Shown piece by piece: positions 1 to 5,974 of a stretch of DNA of 10,096 nucleotides; position 1 is the stretch's first letter; each line of letters starts with the position of its first letter. The position numbers were made by a program, and so were the translations under genes. Source of the DNA: Blastococcus sp. (lineage in GTDB: Bacteria; Actinomycetota; Actinomycetes; Mycobacteriales; Geodermatophilaceae); contig JAOPUS010000336.1 of NCBI GenBank assembly GCA_025963345.1, forward strand, positions 1-10,096, written 5' to 3'. The notes below the pieces were generated by a model. It did not search any database and was not told where the DNA came from. It saw only the letters and a program-made list of their open reading frames with translations.

Positions 1-302
1 CGGTCCTTGAGCCGGAACAGGTTGTCGCCGTACTCGGTCCAGCGGCCGGTCACCTCGTAGGGCTCCCGCGGCAGCAGCGAGGGGAAGTGCACCTCCTGCG
101 CGCCCATCGCGTCCATCTCCTCGCGGATGACGCGCTCGACGTTCCGGAACACGCGGAAGCCCAGCGGCAGCCAGGTGAACCCGCCGGGCGCGGCCCGGCG
201 GATGTACCCGCCGCGCACGAGCAGCCGGTGGCTCGGGACCTCCGCGTCGGCCGGGTCGTCACGCAGGGTCCGCAGGAACAGGGTCGACATCCGCAACAGC
301 AC
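1..302 (-). CDS. proS: Prolyl-tRNA synthetase, N-terminal part (truncated by window edge)
   Basis: Class II aminoacyl-tRNA synthetase that charges tRNA-Pro with proline in the cytoplasm. About 100 codons are visible and the rest lies beyond the left edge. The translation carries typical bacterial ProS N-terminal blocks: LFLRTLRDDPADAEVPSHRL, then GGYIRRAAPGGFTWLPLG, then the class II motif 1 region with REEMDAMGAQEV, FPSLLPREPYE and GRWTEYGDNLFRLKD. Two starts are possible. GTG at 302-300 has a GGGAG about 10 bases upstream and gives an MLLRMST start, which resembles the MITRMSE start I recall for M. tuberculosis ProS. ATG at 290 has no visible Shine-Dalgarno. I prefer the GTG on that basis, without strong conviction. 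It lies only 23 bases after the stop of the exported-protein gene, with no terminator between, so the two may be co-transcribed. Confidence 0.93.
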   Translation of the reverse strand, partial: MLLRMSTLFLRTLRDDPADAEVPSHRLLVRGGYIRRAAPGGFTWLPLGFRVFRNVERVIREEMDAMGAQEVHFPSLLPREPYEVTGRWTEYGDNLFRLKD

Positions 303-325
303 GGTGCGAAGTCTCCCAGCCCGAC

Positions 326-844
326 TCAACCGTCCGAGCCGTGGCCTCCGCCGCCTCGTCCTGTGGAGTCGTCGCCGGGCGGGTCGTCCGAGCCGTGGCC
401 GCCCGAGGAGTCCTCAGCGGAGGACGGTGCCGCCGGTGACGTGGGAACCGGCGAACCGGCGTCGTCACGCGGGCCCTCGACGGAGAACTGCGGTCCCCCG
501 TCGACGCAGACCATGCGGATCTCGACCTTCTGGGCGCCGTTCCTGAACTCGACCTTGCCCGGCTGAGAGGAGTCGTCGACCCACCAGCCGGACGAGGGGG
601 CGAAGGCGACGCCGGGCACCCCGGAGGCACAGGACGCGTAGACGGTGCCCCCCACGGTTGCCATCTCGCCCAGCGGGGAGACGGCGCCCGAGGTGGGTGC
701 CGCCGCCGACGTGGCCGTGCTCGCGACGGGCTGGGGCCCGGGAGATACCGAGGCGCCGACGAGGGAGACGGCCAGGAAGCCCAGACCGACGGCCGCGGCG
801 GCCGACGCGATCCACGCGGCGCCGAGGACGAGGGCGCGCTTCAT
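326..844 (-). CDS. Small exported/membrane-anchored protein of unknown function, divergent from a two-component system
   Basis: A 172-residue protein that I do not recognise as a named family. Residues 1-4 (MKRA) precede one hydrophobic segment at about 5-30, a signal peptide or membrane anchor with no lipobox cysteine. A Pro/Ala/Ser/Thr linker covers 31-60. A compact domain at about 62-125 contains the only two cysteines, C72 and C113, a plausible disulfide pair outside the membrane, and beta-rich stretches such as GKVEFRNGAQKVEIRMVCVD. The tail (about 127-172) is disordered, acidic and Gly/Ser/His-rich, with a repeated GGHGSD motif. The ATG at 844 fits the hydrophobic N-terminus; no strong Shine-Dalgarno is seen, but a -10-like CATGCT ends 6 bases before it, so the mRNA may be leaderless. 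It is divergent from the response-regulator gene and shares its control region, which suggests that it is a target of, or accessory to, that system. Function is not assigned. Confidence 0.85.
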   Translation of the reverse strand: MKRALVLGAAWIASAAAAVGLGFLAVSLVGASVSPGPQPVASTATSAAAPTSGAVSPLGEMATVGGTVYASCASGVPGVAFAPSSGWWVDDSSQPGKVEFRNGAQKVEIRMVCVDGGPQFSVEGPRDDAGSPVPTSPAAPSSAEDSSGGHGSDDPPGDDSTGRGGGGHGSDG

Positions 845-945
845 GCCCAGAGCATGCAGCCGAATGGGTTAAGACCACCCCAAGACCGGGTCAAGACCGG
901 GCCCGGACACCCCGGACGGGCGGAGCCGGGCGTTAGCGTCGCGCC
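845..945. promoter_or_regulatory. Divergent control region between exported-protein gene and response regulator
   Basis: A 101-base intergenic region. It holds the AAGACC repeats (annotated separately), a partial CCCGGAC direct repeat at 902-908 and 911-917, and possible -10 elements close to both starts. On the plus strand TAGCGT (934-939) ends 6 bases before the GTG at 946. On the minus strand CATGCT (856-851) ends 6 bases before the ATG at 844. That spacing would place transcription starts at or next to the start codons, as in leaderless actinobacterial mRNAs. No convincing -35 element is seen on either side, which fits activator dependence. Promoter positions are inference. Confidence 0.5.
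870..901. promoter_or_regulatory. Probable response-regulator operator: three AAGACC direct repeats, 11-base period
   Basis: AAGACC occurs at 871, 882 and 893, exactly 11 bases apart. The second and third copies are identical over 10 bases (CAAGACCGGG at 881-890 and 892-901); the first (TAAGACCACC) is degenerate. Tandem half-sites at about one helical turn are the usual binding pattern of OmpR/PhoB-family regulators, and such a regulator is encoded 45 bases away. Read on the minus strand, the GGTCTT copies point toward the exported-protein gene, and the nearest copy overlaps the expected -35 position for its possible -10. This suggests activation of that gene and perhaps autoregulation of the regulator gene. 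Confidence 0.6.
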
Positions 946-1632
946 GTGGCCCAGCTCTTGGTGGTGGAGGACGACGAGCGGATCCGCGCCGCCCTGATCC
1001 GGGCGCTGCGCGAACGCGGCCACGCCGTGAGCTCGGCGGGGACGGCGCTGGCCGGGCTGCGCCAGGCGGTCGAGGACCGCCCCGACCTCGTCGTCCTCGA
1101 TCTGGGCCTGCCCGACCTCGACGGCCGGGAGATGCTGCGGATGCTGCGGGCGGTCTCGACGGTGCCGGTCATCGTGGCCACCGCCCGGGACGACGACGAG
1201 AGCATCGTGCAGGCCCTGGACGCCGGTGCCGACGACTACGTGCTCAAGCCGTTCCAGGCCGGCCAGCTCGAGGCCCGCATCCGCGCGGTGCTGCGCCGTG
1301 CCGCAGGGGCGGACGGCGGACCGACACCGGTGACCGTCGGCGACCTGACGGTCGACCCGCGCAGCCGGCGGGTGACCCTCGCCGGGCAGCCGGTGGAGCT
1401 GGCGCCGAAGGAGTTCGAGCTGCTGGCCTACCTGGCCGCCCGGTCGGGCACCGTCGTCTCCAAGCGCGAGCTGCTCAGTGAGGTCTGGCAGCTGCCCTAC
1501 GGCGGGTCGGACAAGACCGTCGACGTCCACCTGTCGTGGCTGCGCCGCAAGCTCGGCGAGAGCGCGGCCGAGCCGCGGCTGCTGCAGACCGTCCGCGGTG
1601 TCGGCCTCCGGCTGGCCGAGCCCGAACCGTGA
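946..1632 (+). CDS. OmpR/PhoB-family response regulator
   Basis: A 228-residue two-domain transcription factor, normal length for the family. The receiver domain (about 3-115) has the acidic pair D9/D10 (VVEDDE), the phospho-acceptor D52 in LVVLDLGLPDLDG, T79 and K101 (YVLKPF). The winged-helix DNA-binding domain (about 127-225) has ELAPKEFELLAYLA, the recognition region with TVDVHLSWLRRKLGE and the terminal hairpin TVRGVGLRLAEP. Start is GTG; a TAGCGT -10-like element 6 bases upstream and the lack of a Shine-Dalgarno suggest leaderless translation. Its stop overlaps the kinase start (GTGA), so the pair is translationally coupled. The likely partner is that kinase and the likely target is the divergent gene. 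The signal sensed is unknown, so no gene symbol is given. Confidence 0.95.
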   Translation: MAQLLVVEDDERIRAALIRALRERGHAVSSAGTALAGLRQAVEDRPDLVVLDLGLPDLDGREMLRMLRAVSTVPVIVATARDDDESIVQALDAGADDYVLKPFQAGQLEARIRAVLRRAAGADGGPTPVTVGDLTVDPRSRRVTLAGQPVELAPKEFELLAYLAARSGTVVSKRELLSEVWQLPYGGSDKTVDVHLSWLRRKLGESAAEPRLLQTVRGVGLRLAEPEP

Positions 1633-2876
1633 GGCGGCAGATCACCCTGCTGGTGGCCGCCACGACGTCGGTGGTCCTGCTCGCGTTCCTCCTCCCCGCG
1701 GCCTCGCTGGTCGCCCGCGTGGCCGAGGCGCGGGCACTGGACGCGGCCCGCGCCCAGCTGCAGTTCCTGATCCCGTCGGTCGGTCTCGACGACCGCGCCC
1801 AGGTCATGGCGAACCTCATCGGCACCTCTCCCGACCTGACCGTGGCGGTGCGCTGGACCGACGACATCTGGCTCGACGAGACCGGCGCCCTGGCCGACGG
1901 CGACGCCCCTGCAAGTCCGACCCTGGTGGAGGGCACCGATGGGACGCGGCTGGTCCAGCCGGTCCGCCGGGTCGACGGGACGGCGGTCATCGAGGTCTTC
2001 GTGCCCGCCGCGCAGCTGCACGCGGGGGTGACCCGCACCTGGCTGGTCCTGGGCGGCCTCGGCGTCGTCCTGCTCCTGCTGGCACTGGGAGTGGCCGACC
2101 TGCTGGCCCGGTCACTGACCCGTCCGGTCACCGACCTGGCGGCGACCGCACACCGGCTGGGCAGCGGCGACTTGTCCGCCCGGGCGACACCCGCCGGGCC
2201 GCCGGAGGTGCGGGACGTGGCGACGGCGGTCAACCGGCTGGCCGGGCGGATCGACGAGCTCCTGGCCGCGGAGCGGGAGTCCGCGGCCGATCTGGCGCAC
2301 CGGCTGCGGACCCCGCTGACCGCCCTCCGATTGGACGTCGAGGGGCTGCCGGACGCCGACCGCGCCCGGCTCCTCGCGGACGTGGACGCCGTCGGTCAGG
2401 GCATCGACGAAGTGATCTCCGAGGCGCGGCGGCCGATCCGGGAGGGTCTGGGCGCCGGCTGCGACGCGACGGCGGTCGTCGGCGAGCGGGTCCACTTCTG
2501 GTCCGTGCTGGCCGAGGAGGAGGGACGCGCGGTCACCGTCGAGCTGCCCGGGGTCCCGCTGCCCGTCCGCCTGGCCGCGGCCGACCTCGGCGCCGCGGTG
2601 GACGCCCTGCTCGGCAACGTCTTCTCCCACACCCCCGACGGGACGGCGTTCGCCGTGGCCGTGCGACCGAGAGCTGCCGGCGGCGCCGAGCTGAGGGTGT
2701 CCGACACGGGCCTGGGAACCGAGCCCGCCGCGGTCGAGCGCGGGAGCAGCGGCGGCGGGTCGACCGGCCTCGGCCTGGACATCGCCCGGCGTACCGCCGA
2801 GGCCTCCGGGGGCGAACTGCGCATCGCGTCGTCCCCCGCCGGCACGAGGGTCACCCTCGAACTCGGCCCGCCATGA
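1629..2876 (+). CDS. Membrane sensor histidine kinase (HAMP, HRLRTP-type)
   Basis: A 415-residue HisKA-type kinase starting at GTG 1629, overlapping the regulator stop by 4 bases. Order: TM1 about 5-28; an extracytoplasmic sensor of about 105 residues (30-135) with no recognised fold; TM2 about 137-160; HAMP about 160-211; dimerisation/phosphotransfer helix with H224 in DLAHRLRTPLTALRLDVE; ATPase domain with N-box N330 (LLGNVFSHTPDG), G1 D359 (SDTGLG) and G2 at about 379-383 (STGLGLDIARR). The phospho-histidine is followed by Arg rather than the usual Glu/Asp. The stretch between G1 and G2 is short and Gly/Ser-rich and lacks a clear F-box; both traits recur in an actinobacterial kinase subgroup. 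An upstream in-frame ATG at 1536 lies inside the regulator gene and is unlikely. The partner is the adjacent regulator; the ligand is unknown, and the divergent exported protein is a candidate accessory. Confidence 0.93.
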   Translation: MRRQITLLVAATTSVVLLAFLLPAASLVARVAEARALDAARAQLQFLIPSVGLDDRAQVMANLIGTSPDLTVAVRWTDDIWLDETGALADGDAPASPTLVEGTDGTRLVQPVRRVDGTAVIEVFVPAAQLHAGVTRTWLVLGGLGVVLLLLALGVADLLARSLTRPVTDLAATAHRLGSGDLSARATPAGPPEVRDVATAVNRLAGRIDELLAAERESAADLAHRLRTPLTALRLDVEGLPDADRARLLADVDAVGQGIDEVISEARRPIREGLGAGCDATAVVGERVHFWSVLAEEEGRAVTVELPGVPLPVRLAAADLGAAVDALLGNVFSHTPDGTAFAVAVRPRAAGGAELRVSDTGLGTEPAAVERGSSGGGSTGLGLDIARRTAEASGGELRIASSPAGTRVTLELGPP

Positions 2877-2879
2877 CAC

Positions 2880-2898
2880 TGTCGCCCTCCGGGCGACA
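2880..2898. terminator. Hairpin between convergent genes, probable bidirectional terminator
   Basis: A perfect 8-bp stem, TGTCGCCC/GGGCGACA, with a 3-base TCC loop, begins 4 bases after the kinase stop codon. There is no T-run on either side, as is common for actinobacterial terminators. It could end the two-component transcript and, from the other strand, the amidohydrolase transcript whose stop is about 80 bases away. The rest of the 100-base convergent gap shows nothing else convincing. Confidence 0.6.
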
Positions 2899-2976
2899 CC
2901 GCGGCCAGGTGCCGCCCTGTTGCGCTGAGCCGATCCAGCCCTCGTCGGGGAGGCCTCCGGCCCGCCGCTCCTCGGG

Positions 2977-4059
2977 CTATGCGATGACCGTGCCCCGCAG
3001 CAGCATCCGTTGCGGTCGCTGCAACGTGTCGAGGTCGGCGCGCGGGTCGCTGTCGTAGACGACCAGGTCGGCCGGGGCCCCCTCCTCGATGCAGGACAGC
3101 CCCAGCCACCGACGGGCCGCCCAGGACGCGGCGGCCAACGCCACCTCGGCCGGGATCCCGGCGGCGTGCAGCGCACGCACCTCGTCGGCGATGACTCCGT
3201 GCTCGATGCCGCCACCGGCATCGGTGCCGGCGAAGACCGGTACCCCGGCCTCGAAGGCGGCCCGCACGACGGCGCCGGAGTTCGCGTACAGCCGCCGCAT
3301 CGTGCTGGCGTAGGCGGGGAACTTCTTCTCCCCCGCCGCCGCGAACCCGGGGAAGTTCTCGACATTGACCAGCGTCGGGACGACGGCGGTGCCGCGGGCG
3401 GCCATGTCGGCGAGCAGGTCCTCGGTGAGCCCGGTGCCATGCTCGATGCAGTCGATACCCGCCCCGATCAGGCCGGGCAGTGCGTCGGTGCCGAAGGTGT
3501 GCGCGGTGACCCGCGCACCCTCCTCGTGGGCCGCGGCGATGGCGGCGGTGAGGACATCGGCCGGCCACTCGGGCGCGAGGTCGCCCGGCCCGCGGTCGAT
3601 CCAGTCACCGACGAGCTTGACCCAGCCGTCACCGCGCCGGGCCTGCACCCGCACCTCGGCCACCAGGTCCCGGGGCTCCACCTCGACCCCGAGACCCGGG
3701 ATGTACCGGCGCGGCGCCGCGATGTGCCGGCCCGCGCGGATGATCCGCGGCAGGTCCGGCTCGTCGTCCAGCGCGCGGGTGTCGACCGGCGAGCCGCAAT
3801 CACGCAGCGCGAGGACGCCGGCCGCCCGCTCGGCCAGAGCCTGCTCGCGGAGCCCGTCGAGATCCTCGACGTGGCCGCCCCCCTTGCCGATGCCGACGTG
3901 GCAGTGCGCATCGACCAGACCGGGCAGCAGCCACCCGCCCCGACTGACCGTCTCTGCTCCCGGCACGGACTCGAAGGTGAACCGGCCGTCCCGCACCCAG
4001 ACGTCCCGGTGCTCCCCCTCGGGCAGCACCACCCCCGAGAAGTGCAGCGCGGCCGTCAC
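2977..4059 (-). CDS. Metal-dependent amidohydrolase (imidazolonepropionase/prolidase-like)
   Basis: A 360-residue amidohydrolase-superfamily enzyme with the full metal site: H52 and H54 (GLVDAHCHV), K148 in WVKLVGDW (a probable carboxylated bridging lysine), H187 (VTAHTFG), H207 (CIEHGTG) and D280 (VFAGTDAGG). A short beta-sandwich is formed by the N-terminus (LHFSGVVL, DVWVRDGRF) and the C-terminus (GAPADLVVYDSDPRAD, RMLLRGTVIA). The lysine and the IEHG/AGTD blocks place it nearest the imidazolonepropionase-like/Xaa-Pro dipeptidase group. The substrate cannot be read from sequence; hydrolysis of a cyclic amide or a dipeptide is a guess. No signal peptide is seen, so it is cytoplasmic. The GTG start at 4059 overlaps the ffh stop by 4 bases (GTGA) with no good Shine-Dalgarno, so translation is probably coupled to ffh. 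As I recall, an amidohydrolase (Rv2915c) also follows ffh in M. tuberculosis. Confidence 0.92.
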   Translation of the reverse strand: MTAALHFSGVVLPEGEHRDVWVRDGRFTFESVPGAETVSRGGWLLPGLVDAHCHVGIGKGGGHVEDLDGLREQALAERAAGVLALRDCGSPVDTRALDDEPDLPRIIRAGRHIAAPRRYIPGLGVEVEPRDLVAEVRVQARRGDGWVKLVGDWIDRGPGDLAPEWPADVLTAAIAAAHEEGARVTAHTFGTDALPGLIGAGIDCIEHGTGLTEDLLADMAARGTAVVPTLVNVENFPGFAAAGEKKFPAYASTMRRLYANSGAVVRAAFEAGVPVFAGTDAGGGIEHGVIADEVRALHAAGIPAEVALAAASWAARRWLGLSCIEEGAPADLVVYDSDPRADLDTLQRPQRMLLRGTVIA

Positions 4060-5627
4060 CGACCCGGCCGCTCGTCCCCGGGCTGGTCGAAGTTCAGCTT
4101 CGTCAGATCAGGAAGTCCCTGACCGGGCGGGAACCCGGGCATTCCACCCGGAAGCCCGCCCGCAGGGAAGCCGGCACCCGGCGGCAGGGCGGGGGCGCCC
4201 ATGGGCCGACGGGCGGGACCGCCCCCCTTCGCCTTGCCCTTGCCCTTCTTGCCCTTCTTGGACTGGGCCTGCATCTGCCGGCCACGGGCCTTCTTCGACA
4301 TCGGCCCCATGCCCGGCAGACCCATGCTGCCGGCCATCTGGCTCATCATCTTCTGCGCCTGGGCGAACCGCTCCAGCAGCTGGTTGACGTCGGTGACGCT
4401 CATGCCCGAGCCGTTGGCGATCCGGACCCGCCGCGAGGCGTTGATGATCTTGGAATTGACCCGCTCCTCCGGCGTCATCGAGCGGATGATCGCCGCGGTG
4501 CGGTCGAGGTCGCGGTCGTCGACCTGCTTGAGCTGCTCCTTCATCGCGCCGGCACCCGGCAGCATCCCCAGCAGGTTGGCGATCGGGCCCATCTTCCGGA
4601 TGGCCATCATCTGCTCGAGGAAGTCCTCGAGGGTGAAGCCTTCTCGGGAGGCGAGCTTGCCGGCCATCCGCTCGGCCTGCTCGGCGTCGAAGGTCTGCTC
4701 GGCCTGCTCGATGAGCGTGAGGACGTCGCCCATCCCGAGGATGCGCGAGGCCATCCGCTCGGGGTGGAAGACGTCGAAGTCGGTGAGCTTCTCGCCGGTG
4801 GAGGCGAACATGATCGGCTGACCGGTGACGTACCGGACCGACAGCGCGGCGCCACCACGGGCATCGCCGTCGAGCTTGGTGAGGACGACGCCGTTGAAGC
4901 CCACCCCGTCGGCGAACGCCTGCGCCGTGGTGACGGCGTCCTGGCCGATCATCGCGTCGACGACGAACAGCGTCTCGTCAGGCTGCACGGCGTCGCGGAT
5001 GCCGGCGGCCTGAGCCATCAGCTCTGCGTCGATACCCAGCCGGCCGGCGGTGTCGACGACGACGACGTCGTGCATCGTGCGGCGGGCGTGCTCGATGGAG
5101 TCCGCGGCCACCCGGATCGGGTCGCCGACGCCGTTGCCCGGCTCGGGGGCGTAGACGTCGACGCCGGCCTGACCCGCCACGACCGACAGCTGCTGGACGG
5201 CGTTGGGGCGCTGCAGGTCGGCGGCGACGAGCAGCGGGGTGTGGCCCTGGCTCTTCAGCCAGCGGCCGAGCTTGCCGGCCAGCGTCGTCTTACCGGAACC
5301 CTGCAGGCCGGCCAGCATGATCACCGTCGGCGACTGCTTGGCCAGCCGGATCCGGCGGGTCTCGCCTCCGAGGATCTCGATGAGCTCCTCGTTGACGATC
5401 TTGATGATCTGCTGGGCGGGGTTCAGCGCCTGGGAGACGTCCGCTCCGCGGGCGCGCTCCTTGACGGCGTCGATGAAGGCCCGGACGACCGGCAGCGCGA
5501 CGTCGGCTTCCAGCAGCGCGATGCGGATCTCACGCGCGGTGGCATCGATGTCGGCCTCGGTGAGCCGACCCTTGCCGCGCAGGCCGGTGAAGACCTTGTC
5601 CAGGCGGTCGGAGAGGGTCTCGAACAC
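4056..5627 (-). CDS. ffh: Signal recognition particle GTPase Ffh (SRP54)
   Basis: A 523-residue protein part of the signal recognition particle. It binds 4.5S RNA and signal peptides of nascent membrane proteins and docks with FtsY. N domain about 1-90 (RLTEADIDATAREIRIALLE). G domain about 98-295 with P-loop GLQGSGKTT (107-115), QRPNA (139-143), DTAGR (192-196), TKLDGDARGG (250-259) and the GEKLTDFDVF closing motif. The Met-rich M domain (about 325-440) contains LPGAGAMKEQ and the RNA-binding SRRVRIANGSGMS (398-410). A C-terminal tail from about 445 is Lys/Gly-rich, then Pro/Gly-rich, ending in LPDLTKLNF plus a short polar end; actinobacterial Ffh proteins commonly carry such tails. Start is GTG with GAGGA 6 bases upstream. 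No SRP RNA gene is seen in the window. Confidence 0.98.
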   Translation of the reverse strand: MFETLSDRLDKVFTGLRGKGRLTEADIDATAREIRIALLEADVALPVVRAFIDAVKERARGADVSQALNPAQQIIKIVNEELIEILGGETRRIRLAKQSPTVIMLAGLQGSGKTTLAGKLGRWLKSQGHTPLLVAADLQRPNAVQQLSVVAGQAGVDVYAPEPGNGVGDPIRVAADSIEHARRTMHDVVVVDTAGRLGIDAELMAQAAGIRDAVQPDETLFVVDAMIGQDAVTTAQAFADGVGFNGVVLTKLDGDARGGAALSVRYVTGQPIMFASTGEKLTDFDVFHPERMASRILGMGDVLTLIEQAEQTFDAEQAERMAGKLASREGFTLEDFLEQMMAIRKMGPIANLLGMLPGAGAMKEQLKQVDDRDLDRTAAIIRSMTPEERVNSKIINASRRVRIANGSGMSVTDVNQLLERFAQAQKMMSQMAGSMGLPGMGPMSKKARGRQMQAQSKKGKKGKGKAKGGGPARRPMGAPALPPGAGFPAGGLPGGMPGFPPGQGLPDLTKLNFDQPGDERPGR

Positions 5628-5633
5628 AGCACG

Positions 5634-5638
5634 TCCTC
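5634..5638 (-). promoter_or_regulatory. Ribosome binding site for ffh
   Basis: GAGGA, 6 bases before the GTG at 5627, supports this as the ffh start; no in-frame ATG lies nearby upstream. Confidence 0.7.
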
Positions 5639-5706
5639 AGAAGTCACGGGCGCGAAACGCGTCACGCCGTCCGACCACGAGGGTATCGAGCGTCAGGGGG
5701 TGATGC

Positions 5707-5898
5707 TCAGGCCGCGTGCTGCAGGCGCAGTACCTCGGTGACGACGGCAGCGTCGCCGAGCACGAACGCCGTACCGCAGTCGACGCACGCCCACTCAGGG
5801 CAGGCGCCACCATCGGCGGTGTGGCCGTCGGCGCACGGCGGCTGGACGAACTCACGGATCTCGCCACAGGGCGGGCAGGGCCACGAGCGGCTGTCCAT
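5707..5898 (-). CDS. Small Cys-rich, zinc-ribbon-like protein between glnD and ffh
   Basis: A 63-residue protein that I do not recognise as a named family. It has six cysteines: C8 and C11 (CPPC), C22, C33, and C38 and C41 (CVDC), plus H26. The two CxxC pairs frame a likely single zinc site, so a zinc-ribbon fold is plausible. The last 20 residues (FVLGDAAVVTEVLRLQHAA) look like a strand plus a helix. It has no signal peptide or membrane segment. The open frame extends further upstream antisense-free only as a shadow of glnD; the ATG at 5898 is chosen because GAGGAG lies 5 bases before it and because it falls in the glnD-ffh gap. Neighbours on the same strand are glnD (76 bases upstream) and ffh (79 bases downstream). 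Function is unknown; nucleic-acid or protein binding is a guess. Confidence 0.8.
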   Translation of the reverse strand: MDSRSWPCPPCGEIREFVQPPCADGHTADGGACPEWACVDCGTAFVLGDAAVVTEVLRLQHAA

Positions 5899-5903
5899 GG
5901 GGG

Positions 5904-5909
5904 CTCCTC
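5904..5909 (-). promoter_or_regulatory. Ribosome binding site of the Cys-rich small gene
   Basis: GAGGAG, 5 bases before the ATG at 5898. It is the main sequence argument that this short frame is translated from this ATG and not from the longer open frame overlapping glnD. Confidence 0.75.
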
Positions 5910-5931
5910 TCGACGGGGGACTGTTCCGTCC

Positions 5932-5945
5932 CGGTCCTTGGACCG
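5932..5945. repeat. Short palindrome downstream of glnD
   Basis: CGGTCC and GGACCG flank a 2-base centre, between the glnD stop and the small Cys-rich gene. The 6-bp arms are perfect, but the loop is too short for a stable hairpin unless the inner pairs open. It could be a weak terminator, a protein-binding palindrome, or chance in GC-rich DNA. Confidence 0.3.
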
Positions 5946-5974
5946 TCGCACGACCCACTGACAGAACCGCGGAG

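Noticed and set aside
2112..3568. Two long minus-strand frames across the kinase and amidohydrolase
   Set aside because: They span the ends of two real convergent genes in the wrong frame, with Arg/Pro/Ser-rich composition and no motif.
5680..5685. Possible -10 (TACCCT on the minus strand) for an ffh promoter
   Set aside because: It matches TANNNT, but no -35 is found at a suitable distance and the motif is short; not enough to annotate.
4764..5741. Plus-strand frame of 325 codons opposite ffh
   Set aside because: Antisense to the conserved Ffh G and N domains; composition is that of a shadow frame.
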